Shown here in pieces: positions 1 to 10,914 of a DNA stretch of 64,000 bases. The notes under the pieces are model-generated. The model was not told the origin of the DNA. It made no database searches and saw nothing but the letters and a program-made list of their open reading frames with translations. Positions within the stretch are counted from its first letter, which is position 1. Each line of letters begins with the position of its first letter. The position numbers were made by a program, and so were the translations under genes. The DNA is from Peronospora farinosa (taxonomy: Eukaryota > Oomycota > Peronosporomycetes > Peronosporales > Peronosporaceae): NCBI GenBank assembly GCA_947646735.1, contig CANTFK010000722.1, positions 56,760 through 120,759 on the forward strand, given 5' to 3'.

Positions 1-2
1 TA

Positions 3-569
3 GGCCAAAAGGAAACCCAGGAGCATCTCTTTTGGGGATGTCCCCGCGCTCAGGCAATCTGGGCCCGGCTTATCAGTCATTGGGAGAGTACACCTCACCA
101 TCCTACCCACCTCCTGGATTGGCTCGAACACTGCGCAAACTGTAGCGTACCACGCATCTCGCCGCAGGTCACAGCAAAGCTGTTAGCCCGGTACCCGGAA
201 GACATTGATCTATTCGCCACAGCCTGGAGGACGATTTGGGAAGTCGCAGTGACCGTCATTATCACAATGCTCTGGCAACTTCGCGTGGATAGGATTTTTA
301 ACAATGCGCTTATTCCGATACAAGCCAGTGAAACTTTGATCTGGAATAGGATTCAGCTCCAACTGAGGGCGCTCATCAAACGTCTCCATTGCAGAGCGGC
401 CACAGCCGTCCGTGGAGCCCAACTATCTGCATGTTACGACATATTTATATCAGAACCGAGAGGGCAGTCCGGCGTTCATAGACGTGCTGCCAGCCGTAGG
501 CAAATCCTGGACCCTCCAGCGTTGCTAGTGTGGTTAACTACCTACCAGAGATCTTGCACTAATCAGTAA
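3..569 (+). pseudogene. LINE (non-LTR retrotransposon) ORF2 C-terminal fragment
   Basis: An open frame enters from the left window edge and runs to a TAA at 567-569. Its first residues include ETQEHLFWGCPRAQAIW, the zinc-binding signature (zf-RVT type: His and Cys after an E-H-L-F-W-x-C block) found just after the reverse transcriptase domain of LINE ORF2 proteins. The remaining ~160 residues are Trp- and Arg-rich, as in oomycete LINE tails. The RT and endonuclease parts lie outside the window, so intactness cannot be judged. I infer a 3' end of a LINE; no poly-A tail or target-site duplication is obvious after the stop. Confidence 0.75.
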
Positions 570-1205
570 ATAGACAATCTGTTCTCTCTCTATAAGAGGC
601 GTTTCCCTCTGATTTGTACACGGTTCACATACGAGAGCGTGAACGAAATTGCATGGATGCCTGTTGCCATTTTGTCGACTGTTTACGTTGAGTTCACACC
701 CTGTGCGTCACTTTAGATGCCAAGAAATTCAAGGATCGCGATCGCAAGGCACAGCTCACATGCTACAACTATGTACAAAAGATGCTTGGTTTAGACTTTA
801 TATAGATACGCAATGGACAATTCACGGAGAGATTTGTCGGCATGAAACAGATTGAAACGCAAGATCGAGCTCGGTCCAATGCATCCCAGGTCGAGGTTCT
901 TTAAGAGCGGTTCGCCGAAGGTCACCGAACAAGCAAAGCATGAACAATGTTTACGGTTTCCCCATCTTTTTGCGCAGATAGAAATACGGTACGCAACCTT
1001 TTCTGGTAGCAATCCAGATTGTATACTCATTGCCGTCCTATCTTTCCAGCAAAAACTTGTGTGCACATCTCACTGATGGCGATGACAGCGGCTCGTTGGC
1101 AGCGAATTCGCTGTACCCATCACCGTCACGTTTGAAGTGTACCACCTCAGAATCCATGTGGTCCACACCGAACGATCCAAGTAGCTACAGCATATCCTCC
1201 TTCAC
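570..1205. other. intergenic region, no gene seen
   Basis: About 640 bp between the LINE remnant and the pyruvate carboxylase promoter. Only short, low-quality frames are present and no RNA gene was recognised. It presumably holds LINE 3' flank and upstream regulatory sequence. Confidence 0.6.
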
Positions 1206-1221
1206 GTTCATTTGCGAATTT
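1206..1221 (+). promoter_or_regulatory. oomycete initiator-like core promoter (PYC)
   Basis: The stretch GTTCATTTGCGAATTT matches the published oomycete initiator consensus (GCTCATTYYNCAWTTT) at about 13 of 16 positions and lies 64-79 nt before the ATG at 1285. If transcription begins here, the in-frame ATG at 1156 is outside the mRNA, which favours 1285 as the start codon. Confidence 0.55.
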
Positions 1222-1284
1222 GCTTCAAGGCCCGCACTCCGCCTCAGCAATCGGCTTTTGCGCTCTGCAAACTTTACCAAAATC

Positions 1285-4200
1285 ATGCTTCGCTCGCAAT
1301 GCCTTTTTGTGAACCGTCGTGTGAGTACTAATCTCACACGCGTGCAGCAGACACGTGATGCCAGTACCATTAAGAAACTCATGGCTGCTAATCGCGGCGA
1401 GATTGCTACGCGGATCATGCGCGCCGGAAACGAGCTCGGTATCCGTACGGTCGGTATTTTCTCCAAGGAAGATCGCTTTACACAACATCGTTATAAGGCG
1501 GACGAGAGTTTTCTCGTGGGTGAAAACAAGTCGCCCGTGGGTGCTTATTTAGATATTGAGAGTATTATTCAAATAGCAAAGGAAAACAAGATTGAAGCCA
1601 TTCATCCAGGCTACGGGTTTCTCAGTGAGAACGTTGGCTTTGCTCAAGAATGTGCCAAGAACGGCATCAAATTTGTAGGTCCTACGCCTGAGAACTTGCA
1701 ACGTTTTGGTGACAAGACAGCGGCACGTGAGATTGCCATTGAACAGAACGTGCCAGTTGTGCCTGGTACGGATGGACCTGTTCATAATCTCGAACAGGCT
1801 CGTGCTTTTATTGAATCGGGTGTGGGTTACCCTGTGATCATCAAAGCCAGTATGGGAGGAGGTGGTCGTGGTATGCGTGTCGTCACGTCTGCCGAGGAGC
1901 TCGAGGAGAACTTTGAGCGTGCCAGTTCTGAAGCCCTGGCAGCTTTTGGTGATGGTACCGTGTTTATTGAGCGCTACGTGGACCGACCACGTCACATTGA
2001 GGTGCAGATCCTTGGTGACGGTCAGGGGAACGTCGTGCACTTGTTCCACCGTGACTGCAGTGTGCAACGTCGCCACCAGAAGGTGCTGGAGACGGCTCCC
2101 GCAGTGGGACTTGACCCAAAGACAGAGAAGGCTATGATTGACGATGCTGTGCGTCTCACCAGTGCTGCCAAGTATTTGAATGCAGGTACCGTCGAGTTCC
2201 TCGTGGACCAACAGGGTCGCCACTACTTTATTGAAGTGAATCCCCGTATCCAGGTCGAGCACACGATTACGGAGGAGATTACGGGCATCGATTTGGTGCA
2301 GAGTCAGATCCGTATTGCCGGTGGTGAGACTTTTGAAGACTTGGGTCTTAGTCAGGACAAGATTAAGCCTCGTGGACATGCCATGCAGTGCCGTGTGACC
2401 ACGGAAAATCCGAGCACGGGTTTCCAACCGGACTCGGGTGTCATTGAGGTATTCCGTAGCCCTGGAGGCATGGGTATCCGTCTCGACGACGGTCCTGGAT
2501 TCGTTGGCGCTCACATCACCCCCCACTATGACTCACTGCTTGTCAAGGTGACTGCACGTGCTCTAGACCGAGGTGACTGTGCGCGCAAGTTGAAGCGCGC
2601 GTTGTCTGAGTTCCGTGTGCGTGGTGTCACCACGAACAAGAGTTTTCTGAATAATGTGCTGAATCACCCGGATTTCATTAAAGGCGTTATTGACACGAGC
2701 TTCATTGCTGCCAACCCGGACCTGCTGCTGCCGTCGAAGTCAACGAACCGTGGCCAGAAGATGCTCAAGTACATCGGTAACACGATCGTGAACGGACCGG
2801 AGAAGGCTTTGGGTGCTACTGGCCCTGCTCCGTCCAAGGTCGATCCGCTTATTCCTTCTCTGTCGGCGCCGGCTGCTTCCAAGGAGAAGTCGCTGCGCCA
2901 GATTTACGTCGAGAAGGGCCCGGAGGCGTTTGCAAAGGCCGTTCGTGCCAAGAAAAGTCTGTTGCTGACCGACACCACGTGGCGTGATGCTCACCAGTCG
3001 CTGCTTGCTACGCGTATGCGTACGCGTGACATGCTTGCTGTTGCTCCAGCTACTTCCATCGCCATGCGTGATGCCTTCTCGCTCGAGATGTGGGGCGGCG
3101 CAACGTTTGATGTGTCGATGCGGTTTTTGCGCGAAGACCCCTGGGACCGTCTTGCAATTTTGCGTGAGGCTGTGCCGGATATTCCGTTCCAGATGTTGCT
3201 CCGTGGCGCCAATGCTGTGGGTTACACGAGCTACCCGGACAATGTAGTGTACAAGTTCTGTGAGAAAGCTCAGGCCACTGGTATGGATGTATTCCGTGTG
3301 TTCGACTCGCTCAACTACCTTGAGAACATGAAACTTGGCATTGACGCGGTTGGTGCTGCCGGCGGTATTATTGAGGCTGCGATGTGTTACACCGGCGATG
3401 TTTCCGACCCGACCCGCGGCCCGTATAACCTCGAGTACTACTTGGATTTCGTGCGTCTGTTGGTGGCGCAGGGCATCCACGTGTTGGCCATCAAGGATAT
3501 GGCTGGTCTGCTTAAGCCCAAGGCTGCGCATATTCTAATTTCTGCCATCCGCAAGGAGTTCCCGGACCTGCCGATCCACGTCCACACTCATGACACGGCA
3601 GGAACGGGTGTGAGCTCAATGCTCGAAGCTGCGTACGCTGGTGCAGATGCTGTTGATGTGGCCTCGGACGCCATGTCGGGCACGACCTCGCAGCCGTCTA
3701 TGGGTGCGATTGTCGCGGCCTTGAAGGGCTCCGAATACGATACGGGCGTGAATGCCGAAGACATTATGGAAATCAATGACTACTGGGAGATGCTTCGCGG
3801 CGTCTACGCTCCGTTCGAGTCTGGCCAGAAGTCTGGCTCGGCTGACGTGTACAATCATGAAATGCCTGGCGGTCAGTACACGAATCTTCTTTTCCAATCG
3901 ACGCAGCTCGGTCTTGCGGGTCAGTGGCCGGCAATCAAGCGCGCTTACGCAACGGCTAACCGCCTCTTGGGTGATATTATCAAGGTAACACCTTCGTCCA
4001 AGGTGGTGGGTGATTTCGCTCAGTTCATCGTGCAGAACAAGCTCACGGAGCAGGAGGTTATTGACCAGGCTGATACGTTGTCATTTCCAAAGTCAGTGGT
4101 GGAATACTTCCAGGGTTATCTGGGTATCCCGCACCACGGCTTCCCGGAGCCGCTGCGTTCGCGTGTCCTGAAGGGCAAATTGCTGCCGAACGGTCGTGAA

Positions 4201-4845
4201 ATGTTCGAGGCCCGTCCCGGTGCTGAGATGCAGCCGTACAATTTCGAGGCGGCGGAGAAGAAGCTGAAGGAGCAGTACGGCGAGGAAAAGATCCGCGACG
4301 TCGACGTAATTTCGCACGCTATCTACCCGGAAGTGTTTGCGGACTTCATGAAGTTCAAGGACGAGTACGGGTCGATGCACTTTTTGGACACGCGCACGTT
4401 CCTGACAGGTCTGGAAGTTGACACGGAAGTCGAGATCGAGATGGAGCACGGCAAGACAGTGTTCATCAAGCTCGTCGCAGTCGGTGGTGTAAGCAAGAAG
4501 GATGGTTTGCGTGACGTCATCTTTGAGCTCAATGGTCGCCAGCGTGTGATCAAGGTCAAGGACGAGGCCGCAGGCGTGGCCTCTATGTTGAAGCCTAAGG
4601 CCACGACAATGACTGGTTCTGTTGGCGCCCCGATGCCTGGTGTTGTGCTTGATGTGCGTGTGAAGAAGGGCGAGAACGTGAAGGCTGGCGACGCTCTGCT
4701 TGTGCTGAGTGCCATGAAGATGGAGACTGTTGTGGCAGCTCCAGTAAGCGGTCGAGTGGCGTCAATCCATGCTGACGTTGGCGACAACATGCTTGGTGGC
4801 GACCTCCTCGTAGAGATTGACGAAACTGGTGACGACGAAGATTAA
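1285..4845 (+). CDS. PYC: pyruvate carboxylase, mitochondrial
   Basis: Biotin enzyme that carboxylates pyruvate to oxaloacetate using ATP and bicarbonate. The intronless ORF gives 1,186 aa, close to the usual ~1,180. Residues 1-30 are Arg-rich with no acidic residue until about position 25, like a mitochondrial presequence. The biotin carboxylase domain follows (about 30-490) with the Gly-rich ATP-grasp loop KASMGGGGRGMR near 186 and RIQVEHTITEEITG near 325. The carboxyltransferase domain (about 555-850) has TTWRDAHQSLLATRMRT, the carboxy-lysine region AIKDMAG near 735 and the metal-binding HVHTHDTAG near 765. A conserved linker and the biotinyl domain end the protein, with the biotin lysine of AMKM at residue 1145. 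The frame stays open upstream to 1030 and contains an ATG at 1156, but the initiator-like motif at 1206-1221 and the presequence favour 1285. It is followed in the same direction by the isomerase gene after a very short gap. Confidence 0.95.
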   Translation: MLRSQCLFVNRRVSTNLTRVQQTRDASTIKKLMAANRGEIATRIMRAGNELGIRTVGIFSKEDRFTQHRYKADESFLVGENKSPVGAYLDIESIIQIAKENKIEAIHPGYGFLSENVGFAQECAKNGIKFVGPTPENLQRFGDKTAAREIAIEQNVPVVPGTDGPVHNLEQARAFIESGVGYPVIIKASMGGGGRGMRVVTSAEELEENFERASSEALAAFGDGTVFIERYVDRPRHIEVQILGDGQGNVVHLFHRDCSVQRRHQKVLETAPAVGLDPKTEKAMIDDAVRLTSAAKYLNAGTVEFLVDQQGRHYFIEVNPRIQVEHTITEEITGIDLVQSQIRIAGGETFEDLGLSQDKIKPRGHAMQCRVTTENPSTGFQPDSGVIEVFRSPGGMGIRLDDGPGFVGAHITPHYDSLLVKVTARALDRGDCARKLKRALSEFRVRGVTTNKSFLNNVLNHPDFIKGVIDTSFIAANPDLLLPSKSTNRGQKMLKYIGNTIVNGPEKALGATGPAPSKVDPLIPSLSAPAASKEKSLRQIYVEKGPEAFAKAVRAKKSLLLTDTTWRDAHQSLLATRMRTRDMLAVAPATSIAMRDAFSLEMWGGATFDVSMRFLREDPWDRLAILREAVPDIPFQMLLRGANAVGYTSYPDNVVYKFCEKAQATGMDVFRVFDSLNYLENMKLGIDAVGAAGGIIEAAMCYTGDVSDPTRGPYNLEYYLDFVRLLVAQGIHVLAIKDMAGLLKPKAAHILISAIRKEFPDLPIHVHTHDTAGTGVSSMLEAAYAGADAVDVASDAMSGTTSQPSMGAIVAALKGSEYDTGVNAEDIMEINDYWEMLRGVYAPFESGQKSGSADVYNHEMPGGQYTNLLFQSTQLGLAGQWPAIKRAYATANRLLGDIIKVTPSSKVVGDFAQFIVQNKLTEQEVIDQADTLSFPKSVVEYFQGYLGIPHHGFPEPLRSRVLKGKLLPNGREMFEARPGAEMQPYNFEAAEKKLKEQYGEEKIRDVDVISHAIYPEVFADFMKFKDEYGSMHFLDTRTFLTGLEVDTEVEIEMEHGKTVFIKLVAVGGVSKKDGLRDVIFELNGRQRVIKVKDEAAGVASMLKPKATTMTGSVGAPMPGVVLDVRVKKGENVKAGDALLVLSAMKMETVVAAPVSGRVASIHADVGDNMLGGDLLVEIDETGDDED

Positions 4846-4875
4846 GTTTATCATTACCTGCTAACAAATTGTCCA

Positions 4876-5791
4876 ATGCAGCAGCAGTATGGTAAGTTCA
4901 TCATGAAAACTCAAATAAGTAAGCAATTGTCTTGATAGCTTGTTTCAATCAGATCATAAAGCTTCTCGTTCAGTCATGGCGAGTGCACAGCAACAAGAAA
5001 CGGTCATTCGTCGTCACGTTCACGCGGGATGCATCTATCTGGTCGAAATGTATCGTCCTCACGCGAAAAACGCTTTCAGTGACGCCCTGTATGAGCAGCT
5101 GACGGTTGCGTTGGACGAGTTCGAGACTGACCCTTCTCTCCAAGCGTTTGTGCTCACTGGTCATGGCGACTACTTCACTGGTGGTAGTGACGTAAAGGAG
5201 ATGGCTGTTATTTTGAGCGACGGATCGTCGGTCCGTCCACCTTCGCAGAGTCCATCGCATACTTTCATGCACAAGATGCTGGACTGCAAGAAGCTGTTGG
5301 TGGCAGCAGTGAACGGCCCTGCTATCGGCATTGGCGTCACGCTGCTTATGCACTGCGACATCGTGTTTGCAGCTGATAGTGCCACTTTCTGGACGCCGTT
5401 CCTCCGCGTCGGTATGGTACCGGAATTTGCATCGTCTTACACGTTCCCACACTTGCTGGGACCGACAGTAGCGAGCAATTTGGTCATCCGCTCCAAAATC
5501 TACACAGCTAAGGAAGCGCTCAGTGCCAAGATTGTAGGCGAAGTCTTTCCAACTAATGGCTTCCTAGCGGCAGCACTAGCGGACCTCACGCCGATTGTGA
5601 CAAACCGCTTCAACCAGACCAGTCTGCCGGTATACACGTCGCTACTGCGCCGCGAACGCGCCCCAAAGATCCGTGAAGCGCTGTTTTACGAGTTCGAGCA
5701 GTTGGATCGTCGTGTGGCATCGGGTGATTTTCTGGCCACGATGATGGAGCTCAAGAAGCAATTAAAGAGCAACTCCAACAGCAAATTGTGA
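4876..5791 (+). CDS. enoyl-CoA hydratase/isomerase family, probable peroxisomal delta3,delta2-enoyl-CoA isomerase
   Basis: Crotonase-fold protein. The core shows FTGGSDVKEM, the oxyanion-hole region AAVNGPAIGIGVTLLMHCD, and GMVPEFASSYTFP, where the Glu aligns with the catalytic Glu of ECI2/PECI-type isomerases. These shift cis-3 double bonds to trans-2 during beta-oxidation of unsaturated fatty acids. The last three residues are SKL, a canonical PTS1, so the product should be peroxisomal. The first ATG in the long open frame is 4976 (271 aa). However, an ATG at 4876 followed by GTAAGT at 4892 and an AG at 4951-4952 gives a 61-nt intron that splices in frame onto the same reading (284 aa, exons 4876-4891 and 4953-5791). 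I annotate that longer model; the 4976 start is the conservative alternative. The 3' end converges with the coiled-coil gene, 85 nt apart. Confidence 0.8.
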
Positions 5792-5876
5792 GTAACAGGC
5801 TAGGCTAGTCACATCTGCTTCTCCACGCAGCTCTCTACATAAAACTTGGTGAAAACTCGTTGAAATGTAGCTGAAG

Positions 5877-7398
5877 CTAATCTGCCAACGCAATAATTCC
5901 GCTTGATTCGTAGCAATGGATGAGCTGCAACTTCTTGAGCTCGTCAATTGCTCGGCTGCCTTCTTCGAAACTCGGGCAGCTCTGCATACATGAACGAACT
6001 CGATACGCAAGTTAGTCAAGCGAGCAATTTTGCGTACATCAATTGTTTACGTACGTTGAGGAAGGCTTTCATGTCGACCGTTTTCCGAGGTGTGGGAGGC
6101 ACGTCGGTAGACGACGGAGAAGGAGAATAGTCGCTGCTTAATTGCTGGAACAGGCGTGTCATGAGCGTCCCGATGCCTGGAGTGTGAGCCAGCGTTCGAA
6201 GCAGTGAGTGCAATCGAACGCCATTTGAATTGATTTGGGGTGCGAAATCTTCCACCAAGCTTTCTAGCTACAGGACACACACGGATTGATCAATTCAACG
6301 GGACAAATTGTACAAAGACGGAAATTGCAATAGTACTTACATGAGCCGTCTCTTCCAGCACTTCCCGCTTTTCTTCCTCGTACTGAGCCTTTAGTGATTG
6401 TCTCTAGAATATATATGTGTACAACAACAAGCTGTTACGTTCCAATTTCTAGATATCCACAACAATGCTAGCACACACGTACGTCGATTTTCTCCATAGT
6501 CGCCTTCTGCACCTCCTTTAGCAGCACAATTTCCTGCTGAATCTCCACAAATTCATTCTGAGCACGTTCTTCCTCACGTTGGCGCCGTTCCTCTGCACTT
6601 TGAGTGTCATCCGTAAAGTCTCCGTTCTCCTCTTCCAGTGTCGCAAACACTTCCTGCAACTGTCTGATCTCGAGCGTGTATTCGTCCAACTGGCCTTTCA
6701 AAAGTGCACGCTCTTCTACAAGATGTTGTTTCTTACTAGACTTTCTCTCAAGAGCTTCCTCACGACGTCGTTTCGCTCGTAAAGCTGCAGCTTCCTTCTC
6801 TTTTGGAATCTCTTGATCCAGTAACTCTGCCTGATCGTCCAATTCCTTCAGCATTCGTGCGTATTCCTCCTGTATATCTGTATTCCGACTCTTGACGAGA
6901 TCACAAAACTACACACACACAAAGCATCAGTCCAATTGTTTTATCTTTATCTTCTGCAACTTCAGTCCAAAAGCCCCACATTCTCGGAACGACGTCGTAG
7001 TTCCTTTTCCACTCGTGTTTTGGTAATTTCCATTCGTTCGGTCGTCTCGGTCCCAAGATCATAAATCTCTTGAAATTTCTCTTCCAATGTAAGTGAATCC
7101 CGCTCTGGATTTGCCGCTACAACTGCCAATTTAGACGTCAAGTGAGGCATTCCAGACTCGGGTAAAGCCTGTTCCATTCGTGTCAAAAACGTTCCGAGGA
7201 TTGCATTTGTCGTACGAAGCTACAGTAATACACAGAAGAATACACACAGGTGGATATTAACCATCTCGTACGTAAGATGTGCGACAAGTCACAAATAGTA
7301 ATGACCTTGTCGCTGCTTGCCGCCAATTGTAACACGCACTTAAGCAGCTCACCATGTGCATCCATGATTGCAATTGACATTGGTGTGCACGACATCAT
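5877..7398 (-). CDS. coiled-coil protein of unknown function, six exons
   Basis: I reconstruct six exons, all joined in phase 0: 7306-7398, 6980-7219, 6483-6908, 6341-6403, 6055-6267 and 5877-5981, giving 379 aa. The last four exons have good signals (GTACGT, GTAAGT, GTACGT donors; TAG or CAG acceptors; a TTGACTAAC branch-like site in the last intron). The first two donors (GTCATT, GTGGGG) are weak, so the 5' end is less certain. Residues ~90-300 are strongly heptad-like and rich in Glu, Lys and Arg, predicting a long coiled coil. A Ser/Pro-rich stretch follows, and then a short helical C-terminus (FEEGSRAIDELKKLQLI). I do not recognise the family; a cytoskeletal, ciliary or kinetochore scaffold is possible but not shown. 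The gene is divergent from the PDCD7-like gene, whose start is only 64 bp away. Confidence 0.6.
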
Positions 7399-7403
7399 AT
7401 ATA

Positions 7404-7415
7404 CTCATTTGTGTA
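7404..7415 (+). promoter_or_regulatory. initiator-like CTCATT motif for the PDCD7-like gene
   Basis: CTCATTTGTGTA resembles the core of the oomycete initiator and lies about 50 nt before the ATG at 7463, within the very short divergent promoter. Confidence 0.3.
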
Positions 7416-7462
7416 CAAGTGGTGGAATGTACACGATGTGTACACACACAAAACTTACAGAA

Positions 7463-8622
7463 ATGACCCCACCACTTCGACCGCCTCTGGAGCCGCCATG
7501 GATGAGACCAGGAGCTTGTCCTGGTCAATTTATACGGCCTTTACCACCTCCATTTGGATACAAGACATCTCTGTCTTCTCCACGAGGTTATTATGGTCAC
7601 TTTATGTCTTTTCCTCGTCCTCCACCATCATTTCATTGTCGTCCAGTGGTAGACAATGAGCAATTGTGGCTGGACACTTTCAAGCGGACACATTGTTCCT
7701 TCACGCCTGAGTCCCATGTGACTCGAAATGAATGGAAAGAACCTCCATTGAGGTTATTACGACGTCAAATTGTACACACGCAGAAGCTCGTGGAACAATT
7801 AAACGCAGCAGCGATGGCATTATCGATCGTTGAAAAGAAAATGGAGATGCTGCCTACAATTTCAAGTGAACATGAGGTGCATCCGATACACGATCAACGA
7901 ATAAAAGCTCAGTATGAACGTCAAATTCAAGTGTGTGAGACATTGAAGAAACAGTTGGAAGCAATGAATGCTACGTCGGGACTTTTTCCAATGCAACAAT
8001 TCATGGAGATTCGAGATTTTGCAAGTCGAGTCAACAAGAAAAAGGTACGAGGGACTGTTGGCATTTGACTGGATTTTGATGGGGTAGTGGTGCTGATATG
8101 GAATTATGGACAGGCTTATCGGAAACGAGCGAAGTTGCTGCGACGACGTGCTGATGCACGTATTCGGCGAGCAAAAGATTTGGAAAGTCGTGATGTGGAA
8201 GCAAGGGGCAAAGATGAAGTGGAACTAAAGATTATTGAGAATGATGAGTCTATTGAAGAAAAGACAGTGTCTTCTCTTTCGGAATGCGTTGCTCCTAAAC
8301 AACAGACGGCGACTTGTTTATTAACAAATGAACGCAACTCGTCAAAGAAGTCTTTGGATCCAGAAACCTTGACGATTGACGCGTTCATTACTGTTCGACG
8401 AGCTTGGGACGCGTTCATTGCTTTTCCGCAGACACGAGGAGCTTCCACGATTCCTCCGGTACACAGACGCTTTCAATTGATAACGAGATGAATGTGACTA
8501 AATAATTGACTGGCTTTGTCGCTTGCTAACATGAACAGCATTTTGTGCCGCCGCCACCTGCGCCGTCTGTTCAGTGGGCTGAATATGTCGCATCCCCCGC
8601 CCATATAGGTAGTGGAGGCTAG
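7463..8622 (+). CDS. PDCD7: PDCD7 / U11-U12 snRNP 59K-like protein
   Basis: Three exons (7463-8044, 8114-8458, 8539-8622) joined in phase 0 give 336 aa. Introns are 69 and 80 nt with GTACGA/GTACAC donors and CAG acceptors; a GCTAAC precedes the second acceptor. The N-terminus is very Pro-rich (PPLRPPLEPPWMRP), the middle is coiled-coil, and exon 2 opens with a basic block AYRKRAKLLRRRADARIRRA. The end, WDAFI...IPPHFVPPPPAPSVQWAEYV, matches the W-D-x-Y/F...P-P-x-x-P-S-x-x-W-A signature at the C-terminus of PDCD7/U11-59K, a protein of the U11/U12 di-snRNP that helps recognise U12-type introns in the nucleus. Two further in-frame ATGs lie at 7427 and 7436, so the start could be up to 12 residues earlier. 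Exon 3 is only 28 codons and would be missed by simple ORF calling. Confidence 0.75.
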
Positions 8623-8808
8623 CATTTGAAAGAAGATGGAAGCTCGTGTTGGTGACAGCGAGTACGCTTCAAATTCAAATTAGACGATGGAAAGAATGCA
8701 ATTGCTAGATGCTGGATGTAGATGCCTCCTTTCTAGATGTTGCTCTCTATTACCTTTTCCGCACCAGACAACGTCACTCCCTAAGATCAACTTGTGCACC
8801 ACACGGTA

Positions 8809-10912
8809 TTACGCTGAGAGTTCGGCCACTTCGGCTCGTAGAGCCTGCTCCGTCTGGAGCTTCTGCTGCTGATCTTCGTTGAGCGAGTCACCAGCCTCCT
8901 TCTTAGCCTTGATCATGTCAATTTGTTTGAGCTTTTTCAGCAAGCCCTTCACCTTCTTGGCCTTCTCCTCATGCGTCAATTCAACTGGGCTCGATTTTGC
9001 CGAAGCCTCAGGAGTGACAACAGCGATCTTCGCGAGAGCCTCGTCCACAGCTGCCTTGGCTTCAGCAGCCTCCTGCGCCTTCTTCTTACGGGCGCTCTTG
9101 CTAAGCTTCTTAGGTACCGCAGCCACTCCCATGCCCGGAATGACACGAGGTAAAGCACCCGGAGTCATTGGACCGCCGCCGCGAGGAGCTGCATACTTGT
9201 TGCGGTCCAGCTTCTTAGAGCCGCCCTCTTCCTTGCGCATCATAGCGGCGAGAGCCCCTGTCGAGTTCGGCGGCCGGTAAGCCTGCGGCTTCGGTGCAGC
9301 CTTCGGTACCGCAGATGACGAGTCAAAGCCCGCCTCCTCGCCCTTTCGCCGCGGAGACTGAGGCCGGTTCGGGTACGTATCCTGAGCTGCTGGGCGGAAC
9401 TTTAGGTCATACAGCTCGCCACGCTCCTCCTGGTAAATGGGACCAGCGCCATCATAACGAAAGATCTTAAACCCGTTGTCCACACGCAAACGTGGGAACG
9501 TAGTCGCTGTCGCAAAGTAGCGGCTATCAGGCGACCACGTGAACGTAGTGGCAGAGTTGGACGTTGCCGAGCCCATCTTTTTCAGCTTGTTGCGCTCCCA
9601 AAAGTCCATGTCACCGCGAAGGTTGCCAAATCCAGCAAGACACAAGAAGCGTCCATGCGGGCTCCAGCTGACGTGATTTCGAGGCGCTGCGCCGAATTCA
9701 AATACCGGCAGCGCCTTGTTGTCGTAAAGGGTGGCGTGCGCAGGCATTGTGCCGGCGATTACCACGAAACCGCGCCCGGTGGGGTCCCACGCCACATCGT
9801 GCACCGCGCCTTCCTTCGTGAGTGGCACGATGCAATCATATTCGCCATCGCTCTGCAGGAAGAAGAGGCCTGTTTCGCCGTAGTATGACTTGCCTGACGT
9901 ATCAATATCCGTTCGAGTTTCAACAATTAGCGCACTGCCCGTCGGAGACCACTTCAGCGTCACGTCCTGTGCCTTGTAGAAGCTCTTTGTCGCCGTAGGC
10001 ACATCCAGGTTGTTCGGAAACTGAAAAATCTTGACGCTGGCAGGCTTACCCTTCTTCTCTGGAACAAATAAAGCCACCTTGTATGGAACACTGCCAGGAG
10101 CCACACTAAAGTTTGCCACATTCTGATCACACGCCAAGACACTATCAGTCCTTAGCTCAATTTACATCACTGATATAGCCACATACCGGTAGGCTAATCT
10201 GGCCGATCGAGCCCGCTGCAACGTCTCGACCACTGTAGAGTACCACACCGTTCGCGCTCTGACGTACGCAGATCATCTCATCCGACGACCACCGCAGCGG
10301 TGGCCATTTCTACAATCATAAACACACAATATCCACGTCAGCTATCTACATCTCTCTCTCTATTTCTCTCTCTTCTTCTCTCATCAATCAGCTGACCACG
10401 TACATCACGTGAATAGGACTTCTGATTGAAACGTGCGACCACTTTGCCCGTAGCAGCGTCCCAAACGATAAGGTTACCAAGATCCGAGTCTTTCTGAGGT
10501 CGCTGCCACGTCAACAAGTGCGAACCAAGTGGAGACCAGGCCACTGCATGAATACCAGGATTCGCTACGTCCACCACGACATCATTGCTATCGGAATTGA
10601 CCACTGTGAAGCCTGAACAAGTGCGTACGAGCACCAAAAACTTGCCATCGTCCGTAAACTCCAAGAGATCGGCCGAGCCCGAAGCTTTAAAGTCTTCATC
10701 GCGTTCAATTTTAAGGTCGTTTTTACTAAAAGAAGGCGGTCCCCAAAATGCCTCAATGGCATTTTTACCACGTAAAAAGAACTTGGTACGTGGTACATTG
10801 TTCGTCTCGTCTGTAGCTGTTGATCACATGCATATAAATGTCAATATCTTGATGGCTATTGAGAAGAAACAGGCAGGGAATGAAAGCTAGAGGGGCATTT
10901 ACCTGTCACCAT
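8809..10912 (-). CDS. EIF2A: eukaryotic translation initiation factor 2A
   Basis: Four exons: 10903-10912 (only ten coding nt, ATGGTGACAG), 10404-10810, 10187-10309 and 8809-10122, total 617 aa (human eIF2A is 585). Introns are 92, 94 and 64 nt. I chose the last acceptor (after GATCAG, at 10123) because it gives ISLPNVANF, which matches the family spacing before SVAPGSVPYKVALFVP; other acceptors add extra residues. The beta-propeller shows typical motifs: GPPSFSKNDL near the start, SYYGE, ISPHG-like SWSPHGRFLCLAGFGNLRGDM, and WSPDSRYFATATTFPRLRVDNGFKIF. The C-terminal ~150 residues are Lys/Ala-rich and helical, the usual ribosome- and Met-tRNA-associated tail. eIF2A is a monomeric initiator-tRNA factor used in non-canonical initiation. 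It is divergent from the BED/hAT gene. Confidence 0.92.
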
Positions 10913-10914
10913 TG

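Noticed and set aside
1030..1284. Longer N-terminus of pyruvate carboxylase (frame open from 1030; ATG at 1156)
   Set aside because: The 1030 codon is TTG. The 1156 ATG precedes an initiator-like motif, and the 1285 start gives a good mitochondrial presequence.
1549..3531. Long minus-strand frames opposite pyruvate carboxylase
   Set aside because: Composition (His/Thr/Arg-rich) and exact overlap show they are shadows of a strongly biased coding strand.
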